A DNA stretch of 64,000 nt from assembly GCF_020682705.1 (NCBI RefSeq), contig NZ_JAGTTN010000001.1, positions 372,001 through 436,000 of the forward strand, in the 5' to 3' direction. Positions within the stretch are counted from its first letter, which is position 1. Every line of letters begins with the position of its first letter. Origin of the DNA: Microbacterium allomyrinae (GTDB lineage Bacteria > Actinomycetota > Actinomycetes > Actinomycetales > Microbacteriaceae). Below are positions 43,884 through 53,407 of the stretch, piece by piece. The notes below the pieces were generated by a model. The model was not told the DNA's origin. It saw only the letters and a list, made by a program, of their open reading frames with translations, and ran no database searches. Made by a program: the position numbers and the translations under genes.

Positions 43884-45616
43884 TGGTCTCCGATGCGCGC
43901 GCTCTCGCGACGTGGCTCGCCCTTCGCGACGATGCTGCGCTCGCCTCGACGCTCGCCGCGCGCGGCGTCTCTCCGACGGTCAACTGGCACGACTTCTTCG
44001 ACGCCGCAGAGGGCCTCCTCGAACAGGGCTCGCTCGATCGAGCACTGACGCGCCTCGCTCGACCCGAGCTGCTCGCGGTCGCGGCGGCGGCATCGCCGTC
44101 CGAACCGCCGGCAACGGACGGAGTCGGCTCGCGCCTCGCTCTGATCGACGACACCGGCCGCCCCTTCGGCCCCGTCGCCGACCGGCTCGCGGCGACGCGC
44201 TCCGCCCACCCCGACGCCTTCGCTCCGATTCCCGTCCCCTCGCCTCCCGGCCCGGCCGACGCGCGCTCCGCCGCGGCTGCCGCCGAGCAGGCGTTCACGT
44301 CCGCCGGCTCACTCGCCGATGTGCTCCTGGCTTGTCTGCACTCCGCGATCACCCGCACCGGCGCCGGCCCCGTCAGCGCCGCGGACCGCAAACGGCTGAC
44401 GGATGCCGGAGCCATCACGCACGCCGACGACCTCGAGGATCTGCTCGCCTCGGCAGCCGCATCGGGCCTTGCCATCGCCCACGATCGCGAATGGGTCGTG
44501 ACGACCGCCGGGGAGCAGTGGCTCGAGACGTCGACCGCCGGCCGATGGGCGACGGTCGTCGAAGGCTTCCGGGCGAGCCTGCCCGAGGGACTCCGCACGC
44601 CCGACGGCGGGTTCCTGGCCCCGGGAGTGTGGGCCGACGCGTATCCGCTCGATGCGGATTGGTCCGAGCGTGCCCGCCGACTGCGGCGCCTCGGGGTGCT
44701 GTGGGGGCTCTTCGGGGCATCCTCCGACGCCGAGTTCCCCTGGACGGTCGCGCTGCGGACGGGCGCACCCGCGGATGCCGGGACCATGACGCCTCACCTG
44801 CCGACCGAGATCGATCGCGTGTACCTGCAGGCCGACCTGACGGCGATCGCGCCCGGTCCTCTCGCGCCCGCGCTCGATCTGCGGCTGCGTTCCATCGCGC
44901 TGCGCGAATCGCGGGCACAGGCATCCACCTACCGCTTCACGCCGGAGTCGCTCGGCGCCGGCATGACCGAGGGCGAGACCGCGGGATCGGTGCGCTCGTT
45001 CCTCTCGCAGCTCTCGCTCACCGGCATCCCGCAGCCTCTCGACTACCTGATCGAGAGCACCGCCCTCCGCCACGGTCTCGTGCGGGTGCGCAGCGAAGAG
45101 TCCTCGGGGCGCACACGCGTCGAGAGCGCCGATGCGGGACTGCTCGACACCATCGCGATCGACCAGTCGCTGCGACCACTCGGACTCGTCGACGACAACG
45201 GCGCACTCAGCTCGCGCGTCGCGAGGGACGCGGTGTACTGGACGCTCGCGGACGCCCGCTATCCGGTCGTCGCGCTGGATGACAACGGCACCCCCGAGTC
45301 CGTTCATCGGCGTACGGCCACGACGCAGTCCGAACCCTCTCCGACGCCTACGCGCACGTATTCCCGCCTCATCCAGACGCTGCGCAGCGGCCACGGCACG
45401 GGCGGCGAAGAGGGCTGGCTCGGGCGCGAGCTCGAACAAGCCGTGCGCGCGCGATCCGAGATCATCGTCGTCGTGAAGATGCCCGACGGCACCGAGCGCT
45501 CGCTCACCCTCGAGGCCGCAGGCCTCGGCGGCGGAAGACTGCGCGGTCGCGACCGCGCAGCCGACATCGAGCGCACGCTCCCGGTGTCGAGCATCGTGAG
45601 CGTCCGCCCCGCCTGA
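43883..45616 (+). CDS. Helicase-associated domain protein (partner of XPB)
   Basis: The 577-residue protein matches the actinobacterial helicase-associated (Helicase_C_3-type) family that always precedes an XPB helicase gene. It lacks Walker motifs. Landmarks are LSLTGIPQPLDYLIEST and LRPLGLVDDNGALSSR in the C-terminal half, and YLQADLTAIAPGPL in the middle. It starts with a GTG overlapping the previous stop. A role as a DNA-repair cofactor of XPB is inferred from consistent neighbourhood. Confidence 0.85.
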   Translation: MVSDARALATWLALRDDAALASTLAARGVSPTVNWHDFFDAAEGLLEQGSLDRALTRLARPELLAVAAAASPSEPPATDGVGSRLALIDDTGRPFGPVADRLAATRSAHPDAFAPIPVPSPPGPADARSAAAAAEQAFTSAGSLADVLLACLHSAITRTGAGPVSAADRKRLTDAGAITHADDLEDLLASAAASGLAIAHDREWVVTTAGEQWLETSTAGRWATVVEGFRASLPEGLRTPDGGFLAPGVWADAYPLDADWSERARRLRRLGVLWGLFGASSDAEFPWTVALRTGAPADAGTMTPHLPTEIDRVYLQADLTAIAPGPLAPALDLRLRSIALRESRAQASTYRFTPESLGAGMTEGETAGSVRSFLSQLSLTGIPQPLDYLIESTALRHGLVRVRSEESSGRTRVESADAGLLDTIAIDQSLRPLGLVDDNGALSSRVARDAVYWTLADARYPVVALDDNGTPESVHRRTATTQSEPSPTPTRTYSRLIQTLRSGHGTGGEEGWLGRELEQAVRARSEIIVVVKMPDGTERSLTLEAAGLGGGRLRGRDRAADIERTLPVSSIVSVRPA

Positions 45617-45674
45617 TGCGAGCCGAGAGCGCCGCGACCGGCCCCTGCGGCGCCTTCGGTGGTCGGCGCCCCGG

Positions 45675-45680
45675 TAGACT
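45675..45680 (+). promoter_or_regulatory. -10 hexamer of a leaderless XPB promoter
   Basis: TAGACT ends 8 bases before the ATG at 45689, with no ribosome site between. Confidence 0.55.
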
Positions 45681-45688
45681 GGCACGTT

Positions 45689-47329
45689 ATGGCTGACGGC
45701 CCCCTCATCGTCCAGAGCGATCGCACCGTACTGCTCGAGGTTGCACACCCCGACGCGGAGAGTGCGCGACACGAACTCGCGATCTTCGCTGAGCTCGAAC
45801 GCGCCCCCGAGCACATCCACACGTACCGGATCACGCGGCTCGGACTGTGGAATGCGCGCGCCGCGGGCCACGACTCCGCCGACATGCTCGCGACCCTCGA
45901 TCGCTGGTCGCGCTTCCCTGTGCCGCCGTCGGTATCGATCGACATCGCCGAGACCGTGGGCCGCTACGGCCGTCTCGTCATCGAGCGCGACGACGAGGGC
46001 CAGCTGGTCCTCCGATCGACGGATCCCGCGGTCCTCGCCGAGGTGTCGAAGAACAAGCGCATCCAGCCGCTGCTCATCGGCCACCCCTCGCCCGACGCGT
46101 TCCTCGTGGATGCCTGGGCTCGCGGTCACATCAAGCAGGAGCTTCTCAAGATCGGCTGGCCGGCAGAGGACCTCGCCGGCTACACGCCCGGCACACCGCA
46201 CCCGATCGATCTCGCGGAGAACGGATGGACCCTGCGCCCCTATCAGCGCAAAGCGGTCGACATCTTCACCGAGGGCGGATCGGGCGTGGTCGTGCTTCCC
46301 TGCGGCGCAGGAAAGACGCTGGTCGGAGCCGCCGCGATGGCCGATACCAAGACGACGACGCTCATTCTCGTGACCAACACGGTGAGCGCACGGCAGTGGC
46401 GCGACGAGCTGCTCAAGCGGACGTCGCTCACCGCCGAGGAGATCGGCGAGTACTCCGGCCAGGTCAAAGAGGTCAAGCCGGTGACGATCGCGACGTACCA
46501 GATCCTCACCGCGAAGCGGAAGGGCGAATATGCCCACCTGGCGCTGCTCGACGCCCTCGATTGGGGCCTCATCGTCTACGACGAGGTGCACCTGCTGCCG
46601 GCGCCCGTCTTCAAGCTGACCGCCGATCTGCAGGCGCGCCGGCGCCTCGGCCTCACGGCCACGCTCGTTCGCGAGGACGGCCGCGAGGGCGATGTGTTCA
46701 GCCTCATCGGCCCCAAGCGATTCGATGCCCCGTGGAAGGAGATCGAAGCGCAGGGCTTCATCTCGCCCGCCGTCTGCTACGAGGTACGCGTGGATCTGCC
46801 CGCGGGCGATCGCCTCGAGTACGCCGCGTCTGCTGACGACGAGAGGTACCGGCTCGCAGCGACTGCGCCGGCAAAGATAGGCGTCGTGCGCCGACTGGTC
46901 GAGCGGCACAAGGGCGAGCGCATCCTGATCATCGGTCAGTATCTCGATCAGATCGACATGCTCGCAGACGCCTTGAACGCACCGAAGATCACGGGTCAGA
47001 CTCCGATCGACGAGCGCGAACAGCTGTACCAGGCGTTCCGCGTCGGCGAGATCTCGCTGCTCGTGGTGTCGAAGGTCGCGAACTTCTCGATCGATCTGCC
47101 CGAGGCATCCGTCGCCATCCAGGTCTCGGGCTCCTTCGGCTCGCGGCAGGAGGAGGCCCAGCGCCTCGGCCGGCTCCTGCGTCCCAAGGAGTCGGGCAAC
47201 ACGGCGAGCTTCTACACGCTCATCGCCCGCGACACGGTCGACCAGGACTTCGCACAGAATCGTCAGCGCTTCCTCGCCGAACAGGGCTACGCGTACACGA
47301 TTCTCGACGCGTCTTCGCTCGCCGCCTGA
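45689..47329 (+). CDS. XPB-type DNA repair helicase
   Basis: The 546-residue SF2 helicase has an N-terminal damage-recognition-like domain (about 1-180), Walker A PCGAGKT (204-210), DEVH (298-301), the TAT motif LGLTATLVREDGREGDVFS and a second RecA-like domain with GQTPIDEREQLYQAF and QEEAQRLGRLLRPK. Actinobacterial XPB unwinds DNA 3' to 5' and may act in nucleotide excision repair. The start is leaderless; the preceding gene encodes its likely partner. Confidence 0.95.
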   Translation: MADGPLIVQSDRTVLLEVAHPDAESARHELAIFAELERAPEHIHTYRITRLGLWNARAAGHDSADMLATLDRWSRFPVPPSVSIDIAETVGRYGRLVIERDDEGQLVLRSTDPAVLAEVSKNKRIQPLLIGHPSPDAFLVDAWARGHIKQELLKIGWPAEDLAGYTPGTPHPIDLAENGWTLRPYQRKAVDIFTEGGSGVVVLPCGAGKTLVGAAAMADTKTTTLILVTNTVSARQWRDELLKRTSLTAEEIGEYSGQVKEVKPVTIATYQILTAKRKGEYAHLALLDALDWGLIVYDEVHLLPAPVFKLTADLQARRRLGLTATLVREDGREGDVFSLIGPKRFDAPWKEIEAQGFISPAVCYEVRVDLPAGDRLEYAASADDERYRLAATAPAKIGVVRRLVERHKGERILIIGQYLDQIDMLADALNAPKITGQTPIDEREQLYQAFRVGEISLLVVSKVANFSIDLPEASVAIQVSGSFGSRQEEAQRLGRLLRPKESGNTASFYTLIARDTVDQDFAQNRQRFLAEQGYAYTILDASSLAA

Positions 47330-47397
47330 CAGCCGACCCGAGAGCTCCTGGCGCGACGTCGGAGGCGTCCCCGCGTCCGCTCCGCTCCGAGACCGCC

Positions 47398-48117
47398 TCA
47401 GGCGGGCGTGCGCGCGTAGCGCAGGAGCACGAACCCCTCATCGTCGGTGACGACTCCGGCGAGCGCGAAGCGGCGGTCGGCCTCGGATGCTCCCCGCACG
47501 ATCCGCCCGGCATCTCCCCCGACGAATCGGGGAGCGATCGTGACGCACACCTCGTCGACCAGGTCCGCCTCCAGCAGCGCGCCGAACAGGTGCGGCCCAC
47601 CCTCGCACAACACCTGGGTCCAGCCGCGGTCGGCGAAAGCGGTGAGCATCGCCGGCAGATCGATGGTTTCCGCCTCGCCGCACGCGAGCACGTCGGCCGC
47701 GGATTCGAAGAGACCTCCCCGACGGCGGTATGCGGCATCCGTCGTCACGATCACCGGGCGCCGCACCGCGCGCGTGAAGACGTCGTCGTCGGGATCCAGC
47801 TGCAGTCCACCGCTCGCGATCGCCAGCGGCGGCTGTGCATCGAGCCCGGCGGCGACACGCCATCGCGCGTCCTCGCCCTCGACGCGCAGTCCCCCGTAGC
47901 CTTCGGCACGCACCGTGCCCGCGCCGACGACCACGACATCGGCCATCGCCCGCAGCACCTGCATCACCGATCGGTCGGTCGCTCCGCCGAGCGGGCCGCT
48001 GCGTCCGCCGAGGGAGACGGCGCCATCTGCGCTCTCGACGAAGTTCATGCGCACCCGAGGCTGTGCGCGATCCGCCAGGGCATAGGCGTCGAAGAGCTCG
48101 GCACGGGTCGGCATCAT
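47398..48117 (-). CDS. RibD C-terminal/dihydrofolate reductase-like pyrimidine reductase
   Basis: The 239-residue protein has the RibD reductase fold (RVRMNFVESADGAVSLGG; GAGTVRAEGYGG; CEGGPHLFGALLEADLVDE), without the deaminase half. It binds NADPH. A mycobacterial relative can replace dihydrofolate reductase, so a folate role is possible. The start overlaps the folP-like stop by four bases, and the pair plus the oxidoreductase form a three-gene operon. Confidence 0.88.
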   Translation of the reverse strand: MMPTRAELFDAYALADRAQPRVRMNFVESADGAVSLGGRSGPLGGATDRSVMQVLRAMADVVVVGAGTVRAEGYGGLRVEGEDARWRVAAGLDAQPPLAIASGGLQLDPDDDVFTRAVRRPVIVTTDAAYRRRGGLFESAADVLACGEAETIDLPAMLTAFADRGWTQVLCEGGPHLFGALLEADLVDEVCVTIAPRFVGGDAGRIVRGASEADRRFALAGVVTDDEGFVLLRYARTPA

Positions 48118-48998
48118 TCGTTCCCTCCGGGCTGCGTGTTGTGAAGCTCGAGCACGGGCTCTCGCCAGCCGAGGATCGCCTCGACCATGCGCATGGCGTC
48201 CACGGTCTCTCGCACATTGTGGACCCGCACGATCCGTGCACCGTGCAGCGCGCAGTAGACAGCGGCGGCGAGCGAGCCCGACAGGCGCTCGCCACGAGCA
48301 CGATCGAGAGCCTCGCCGACGAAGTCCTTGTTCGACAAGGCGACGAGCAGCGGCGCGCCGAGGGCGGTCAGTTCGCCGAGGCGGCGGGTGAGCTCCAGCG
48401 TCTGCCGGGTGTTCTTATTGAGGTCATGGCCGGGATCCAGCACGATGCGAGACGCCGGAACACCGCGCTCGAGCGCGACATCGCGGCGACGAGAGAGGAA
48501 GGCCGCCACGTCGCCGACGACGTCTCCATACTGCGGGAGCGGATGCTGAGTCCGCGGCGCCGCGAGGCTGTGCGCGATGACGACCCCGGCGCCGCCCGCG
48601 GCGATCTCGTCGGCCATGCGCGGATCGCGCAGGCCGGTGGTGTCGTTCACGATCGCCGCGCCCGCCTCGATCGCGGCACGCGCCACCTCTGGGTGGAACG
48701 TATCGACGCTGACGTGCGCGATGGATGAGAGCTCGCGCACGACGGGGACGACGCGCGCGATCTCCTCGTCGATCGGAACGGGCGGCCCCGGCGCGAACTT
48801 CACTCCACCGACATCCACGATGTCGGCGCCCGCCTCGACTGCGGCGACTCCTGCGCTGACGGCCGCGTCGAGGGCGTCGGTCGCTCCGCGGTCGTAGAAC
48901 GAATCCGGCGTGCGGTTCACGATCGCCATGACGGCGATATGGCGAGAGAGGTCGAGTTCGCCTCCGGGCAGGTCGAGGCGCGTCACGGCCGCCGTCAC
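48114..48998 (-). CDS. FolP2-like dihydropteroate synthase homologue
   Basis: The 294-residue TIM barrel is of the DHPS family but has altered signature loops: AIVNRTPDSFYDRG (24-38) in place of the usual NVTPDSFSDGG, and VDVGGVKFAPG in place of GGESTRPG. The same changes occur in mycobacterial FolP2, which lacks dihydropteroate synthase activity, so this is probably not the folate-pathway enzyme. It starts with GTG overlapping the oxidoreductase stop and ends in an ATGA overlap with the RibD-like gene. Confidence 0.88.
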   Translation of the reverse strand: MTAAVTRLDLPGGELDLSRHIAVMAIVNRTPDSFYDRGATDALDAAVSAGVAAVEAGADIVDVGGVKFAPGPPVPIDEEIARVVPVVRELSSIAHVSVDTFHPEVARAAIEAGAAIVNDTTGLRDPRMADEIAAGGAGVVIAHSLAAPRTQHPLPQYGDVVGDVAAFLSRRRDVALERGVPASRIVLDPGHDLNKNTRQTLELTRRLGELTALGAPLLVALSNKDFVGEALDRARGERLSGSLAAAVYCALHGARIVRVHNVRETVDAMRMVEAILGWREPVLELHNTQPGGNE

Positions 48999-50215
48999 GA
49001 CAGGATGTCCTCGATCGGCATCTGCGTGTCGCGCAGCCGGTCGGCGCCGACGCGTTCACCCGACCGGATCAGCGCCTGCACCGTCTCGTTGACGTCCCAC
49101 ACATTGACGTTCATGCCGGCGACGACACGTCCTGCGTCCACCCAGAACGCGACGAACTCCCGGGCCTCGAGATCTCCGCGGACGACCAGTTCGGCATCCC
49201 TCATCAGCGGCGCGTAGCCGGACAGTTCCATGCCCAGATCGTATTGGTCGGTGTAGAAGTACGGGATGTCGTCCAGCGAGGCCGGAACCCCCTGCATCGA
49301 TCGTGCCGCCACCTCGCCCGCGGCGAGGGCGTTCGCCCAGTGCTCGCTGCGCAGGTGCCGTTGCAGCACCGGGTGGAAGGCGTTCGCGACGTCTCCGGCG
49401 GCATACACGTCGGGAGCGCTGGTGCGCAGCGCAGAGTCTGTGAGCACGCCGTTGAGGATCCGCAGTCCGGCCTGTTCGGCAAGAGCTGTGTCGGGCACGG
49501 CGCCGACGCCGATGAGCACGAGATCGGCCTCGACCGTCTCGCCGTCCACGACGACGCCTTCGGCGCGCCGGGTCCCGGTGATTCGCTCGATGTCGACCGA
49601 GGTGCGCACGTCCACGCCGTGGTCGAGGTGCAGGGCGCGGAAGACCTCGCCCATCTCCGGCCCGAGAGCGGCCGCCAGCGGTACCGGGTCGCGCTCGAGG
49701 ATCGTGACCTCGTTGCCGAACCCGCGCGCCGTCGCAGCCACCTCCATGCCGATCCAGCCGGCACCGACGACCACCAGCCGCCGCCTTCCGCCGCGCAGCT
49801 GCGCAGCCAGCTCGTCGGAGTCGTCGAGGCGCCGCAGCGTCATGACCCCCGCCAGATCGCACCCCGGCAGCGGCAGCATCCGCGGCACTGCTCCGGTGGC
49901 GAGCAGCACGGCGTCGTAGGCGAGTTCGTTCCCGTCGGCGAGCCCGACGATGTGCGCCGCCGGATCGAGCGTGGACGCCGCGACATTCGTGATCAGGCGG
50001 ATGCCGCGCTCGGCGTACCAGTCGGCGGGATGCAGGATGACGGCATCGATTCCCTCATCGCCTGCCAGGTACCCCTTCGACAGCGGCGGCCTCTGGTAGG
50101 GCGGATGCGGCTCTGCGGCGACCACGGTGATGTCGCCCCCGAAGCCCTCGTCACGGAGCGACTCGGCCGCGGTGCCCCCCGCGAGCCCTCCTCCGATGAT
50201 CAGCATGTGCGTCAT
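48995..50215 (-). CDS. NAD(P)/FAD-dependent oxidoreductase (ferredoxin reductase-like)
   Basis: The 406-residue flavoprotein has an FAD-binding GGGLAGGTAAESLRDEGF, the middle LLATGAVPR, an NAD-binding VVVGAGWIGMEVAATARGFG, VYAAGDVANAFHP and a C-terminal ferredoxin-reductase-type domain. It resembles rhodocoxin/putidaredoxin reductases, which pass electrons to a ferredoxin or another partner. GAGAGGAG precedes the ATG. It leads the operon with folP2-like and ribD-like genes, which suggests a redox step of a pterin or flavin-like pathway. Confidence 0.9.
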   Translation of the reverse strand: MTHMLIIGGGLAGGTAAESLRDEGFGGDITVVAAEPHPPYQRPPLSKGYLAGDEGIDAVILHPADWYAERGIRLITNVAASTLDPAAHIVGLADGNELAYDAVLLATGAVPRMLPLPGCDLAGVMTLRRLDDSDELAAQLRGGRRRLVVVGAGWIGMEVAATARGFGNEVTILERDPVPLAAALGPEMGEVFRALHLDHGVDVRTSVDIERITGTRRAEGVVVDGETVEADLVLIGVGAVPDTALAEQAGLRILNGVLTDSALRTSAPDVYAAGDVANAFHPVLQRHLRSEHWANALAAGEVAARSMQGVPASLDDIPYFYTDQYDLGMELSGYAPLMRDAELVVRGDLEAREFVAFWVDAGRVVAGMNVNVWDVNETVQALIRSGERVGADRLRDTQMPIEDILS

Positions 50216-50452
50216 GACGACTCCTCTCGACGTAGTCAGCTTCGCAGTGATGACGCCTCGGGACGAGATGCCGGCCTCATGACGGTGGAGTACGTGCGGC
50301 GCTCCGGCCGATCGGGACCCCCGCCCGGCGACACGCGCACATCCGTTCTCGCACCGCGAGCGGGCCGCTGCTGCGTCGAGGTCCAGGCGGGGAACTCCTG
50401 ACGATTTCCGTTCGGAATGGCCGATATCCAGCGACGGCATCGGTTCCGCCGA

Positions 50453-50458
50453 CATAAT
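50453..50458 (+). promoter_or_regulatory. -10 hexamer of the leaderless response-regulator promoter
   Basis: CATAAT ends 6 bases before the ATG at 50465, so the two-component operon is probably transcribed from its start codon. Confidence 0.6.
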
Positions 50459-50464
50459 GAGGGC

Positions 50465-51157
50465 ATGACCGCACCGCGCATCCTCGTCGTGGACGACGAG
50501 CCGAACATCCGCGACCTGCTCATCACGAGCCTGCGATTCGCCGGGTTCCAGGTCCGCGCCGTCTCCAACGGCGCTCAGACGATCTCCGCCGTCCTCGAGG
50601 AGGAACCCGACCTCATCATCCTGGACGTCATGCTGCCCGACATGAACGGGTTCAGCGTGACCAAGCGCCTGCGCGGCGCCGGGTACACCGCGCCGATCCT
50701 CTTCCTCACCGCGAAGGATGAGACCGAAGACAAGATCACCGGCCTCAATGCCGGGGGCGACGACTACGTCACCAAGCCGTTCAGCCTCGACGAGATCGTG
50801 GCCCGCATCCAGGCGATCCTGCGCCGCACGATGCAGGCCGACGAGGAGTCGGTGATCCGCGCGGGTGAGCTCACGATGGATCAGGACACCCACGACGTCC
50901 AGGTCGGCGATGCCAGCATCGATCTGAGCCCCACCGAGTTCAAGCTGCTGCGCTATCTCATGCTCAACCCGAACCGCGTGCTCTCGAAGGCCCAGATCCT
51001 CGACCATGTGTGGGAGTACGACTTCAACGGCGATGCCGGCATCGTCGAGAGTTACATCTCGTACCTGCGCCGCAAGATCGATCCCCACTCCTCCGAGCCG
51101 CTCATCCAGACCAAGCGCGGCTTCGGCTACATGCTGAAGGCCGGCAAGCCCGCCTAG
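50465..51157 (+). CDS. OmpR/PhoB-family response regulator
   Basis: The 230-residue regulator has a receiver domain with acidic pocket Asp10/Asp11, phosphoacceptor Asp54 (LIILDVMLPDMNG) and Lys in YVTKPFSLDE, and a C-terminal winged helix (VQVGDASIDLSPTEFKLLRYL; VRRK-type YISYLRRKID). It resembles TcrX/PrrA-like regulators of actinobacteria. The histidine kinase gene follows after 23 bases. Confidence 0.94.
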   Translation: MTAPRILVVDDEPNIRDLLITSLRFAGFQVRAVSNGAQTISAVLEEEPDLIILDVMLPDMNGFSVTKRLRGAGYTAPILFLTAKDETEDKITGLNAGGDDYVTKPFSLDEIVARIQAILRRTMQADEESVIRAGELTMDQDTHDVQVGDASIDLSPTEFKLLRYLMLNPNRVLSKAQILDHVWEYDFNGDAGIVESYISYLRRKIDPHSSEPLIQTKRGFGYMLKAGKPA

Positions 51158-51180
51158 AGCGGAAGAAGCAAGGGGACGAC

Positions 51181-52950
51181 CTGGCGCACAAGCCCGACGC
51201 GGTCACCCGGTGGTGGCGCGGGACGAGCCTGCGCGCGAAGGTCACCGGGGTCACTGTCGTGCTCCTGGCGGTCGGACTCCTCGTCGCGGGATTCGGGACG
51301 GCTGTGTTCCTGCGCACCGCTCTTGTCGCGGGCGTCGATACACAAGTCGAAGCCCTGGCCAGCACCGAAGCCGCAGCGCCTCTGCTCGACTTCTCGGTCT
51401 CGGACGGCAGACTGATCGTCCGCCCGAAGGAGGACGCCCCGTCGGTCGACTACTTCGTCGCGGTGTACGACCCCCTTGACGGCGCGCTCCTTGCGCTCGC
51501 CGGCGGCCGCGGAGGCCCCACGCCGGTGGTGCCCGATATCTATCCTCTCGACAAGGGCCAGGCCGATGAGCTCAAACCCGTCACTCTCGCCTCGAACGAC
51601 GGCGAGGATGAGTTCCGGGCGACCGTCGCCGTTCAGGAGTTCGCCGATGCGGGCATCCTGTACACCCAGCTGGTAGCGGTGCCGCTCGCGTCAGTCAATC
51701 GCACCATCGCCAACTACATCGGCATCTACAGCATCCTCGCGATCCTGATCCTCCTGCTCGGAGCGATCGCAACCCGAGGGCTCGTCACGCTCACCTTCCG
51801 CAGCCTCGGCCAGGTGGAGTCCACGGCCGACGCGATCGCGTCGGGCGACTTCGGTCTGAGAATGACCGACATCGAGCCGACGACGACCGAGGTCGGGCGG
51901 CTCAAGACCGCGATCAACGCGATGCTCGGACGCGTGGATGCCGCCATCTCTCAGCGCGACGCCACGGTGCGCCAGATGCGGCGCTTCATCGGCGACGCCA
52001 GCCATGAGCTGCGCACCCCATTGGTGACCGTGCGCGGGTACGCGGAGCTGTACCGCATGGGCGCGATCCGCGGCGAAGACGATGTCGCGCAGTCGATGGA
52101 GCGCATCGAGAAGGAAGCCATCCGGATGGGGCTCCTCGTCGAGGATCTCCTGGCGCTCGCTCGTCTCGACGAACGGCGAGATGTGGTCATCACGGCCGTC
52201 GACCTTCGTCCGGTGGCGAGGGATGCCGCGCTCGACGTCCGCGCCGCATCACCGCAGCGCCCGGTGACCGTCATCGACACCACGAGCGAACCGACCGACC
52301 AGCCTCCGCCGGTGGATGAGGACGAGACGTCCGTCGATCCCGATCCGAAGCGGCGCGGCAACGGACCCTCGGCCATCTCTCGGGCCGGGGCGACGCTGTC
52401 ATTGCTGCGTCGCCGCCCGAAGCCGCTGCCGGCGATGACCGCGACAGGCACCGGCGACGCCGAGCTTCCTCCGATCCTCCCGACGCCCGATCCGGTACCT
52501 GCCGGCGATGCGCCGCTGCCGATCGTGCTGGGTGACGAGAACCGCATCCGCCAGGTCGTCACCAACCTCCTCGGCAACGCGCGCCGGTTCACCGCCGAGG
52601 ACTCTCCGATCGAGCTTCGCGTCGGCGTCGACAGCGCGGCGCGAACCGGTTGGATCGAAGTCATCGACCACGGCGAAGGCGTTCCCGATCAGATCAAGGA
52701 GAAGATCTTCCAGCGCTTCTGGCGCGCCGACAACTCCCGCACGCGCGAGACCGGCGGGTCGGGACTCGGACTCTCGATCGTCGCCTCCATCGTCGAGGCA
52801 CTGCACGGATCCGTTTCGGTGCGCGACTCCGACGGCGGCGGCGCGACATTCCGCGTCGCGTTCCCTCTTGCGGAGGGACTGGATGCCGCGGAGCACCTCG
52901 ACATCCAGACACAGCCGCTCGCGCGCCCCCGGCCGTCGGACACACTGTAG
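51181..52950 (+). CDS. Sensor histidine kinase with an unusual interdomain insert
   Basis: The 589-residue kinase has helix 1 (VTVVLLAVGLLVAGFGTAVFL), an extracellular sensor, helix 2, HAMP (SLGQVESTADAIASGDF), HisKA with His275 in DASHELRTP, and HATPase_c (NRIRQVVTNLLGNARRF; GSGLGLSIVASIVEAL). Between HisKA and the ATPase lies about 90 residues of Pro/Asp-rich low complexity (52280-52520). No ATG, GTG or TTG fits; the likely start is CTG at 51181 with AAGGGGAC upstream. Sensor domain and ligand are unrecognised. Confidence 0.88.
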   Translation: MAHKPDAVTRWWRGTSLRAKVTGVTVVLLAVGLLVAGFGTAVFLRTALVAGVDTQVEALASTEAAAPLLDFSVSDGRLIVRPKEDAPSVDYFVAVYDPLDGALLALAGGRGGPTPVVPDIYPLDKGQADELKPVTLASNDGEDEFRATVAVQEFADAGILYTQLVAVPLASVNRTIANYIGIYSILAILILLLGAIATRGLVTLTFRSLGQVESTADAIASGDFGLRMTDIEPTTTEVGRLKTAINAMLGRVDAAISQRDATVRQMRRFIGDASHELRTPLVTVRGYAELYRMGAIRGEDDVAQSMERIEKEAIRMGLLVEDLLALARLDERRDVVITAVDLRPVARDAALDVRAASPQRPVTVIDTTSEPTDQPPPVDEDETSVDPDPKRRGNGPSAISRAGATLSLLRRRPKPLPAMTATGTGDAELPPILPTPDPVPAGDAPLPIVLGDENRIRQVVTNLLGNARRFTAEDSPIELRVGVDSAARTGWIEVIDHGEGVPDQIKEKIFQRFWRADNSRTRETGGSGLGLSIVASIVEALHGSVSVRDSDGGGATFRVAFPLAEGLDAAEHLDIQTQPLARPRPSDTL

Positions 52951-53106
52951 GCACGAGGCCGGGGCCTGTGTCCTGGCTCCTCCCCAACGGTGCTCCGCGC
53001 GGCGATCTCCACTGGTTCGCCCGGCCGCCTGCGCCAGACATGCGAGCGCTTCTAGCGTGATCGGTGAAGGGGCGCGGCGACCGGCCGACCCCTCGAAGGG
53101 AGCAAA

Positions 53107-53394
53107 ATGGCAGTCTTCTCCGTCGACAGCGACGCGGTCCTCGCCAGCACCGCGGCAGTGCGCGGCACGATCGACCGGTTGCAGGCCGAGTCCACCTCGA
53201 TGCTGGCGCAGCTGACTCAGCTGCAGTCGTCATGGACCGGCTCGGCATCGATCGCGTTCCACGGCGTCGTCGATCAGTGGCGCGTGACGCAGCGACAGGT
53301 CGAGGAATCGCTCGCGGGCATCAACGCCGCGCTGAGCGCCGCCGGCCGCCAGTACGCCGACACCGAACTGGCCACCGCGAGCCTGTTCCGCTGA
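53107..53394 (+). CDS. WXG100 (ESAT-6-like) protein
   Basis: The 95-residue protein has the WXG motif SWTGS (Trp43, Gly45) between two helices, the ESX/type VII substrate signature. AAGGGAGCAAA precedes the ATG. No ESX secretion component is in the window, so its transport system or a polymorphic-toxin partner must be elsewhere. The C-terminus lacks a clear YxxxD/E signal except for YADTE, which fits it. Confidence 0.9.
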   Translation: MAVFSVDSDAVLASTAAVRGTIDRLQAESTSMLAQLTQLQSSWTGSASIAFHGVVDQWRVTQRQVEESLAGINAALSAAGRQYADTELATASLFR

Positions 53395-53407
53395 TCCCCT
53401 CGGAACG

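Noticed and set aside
48114..48998. Annotating this gene as functional folP
   Set aside because: The pterin and pABA loop signatures are altered as in inactive FolP2.
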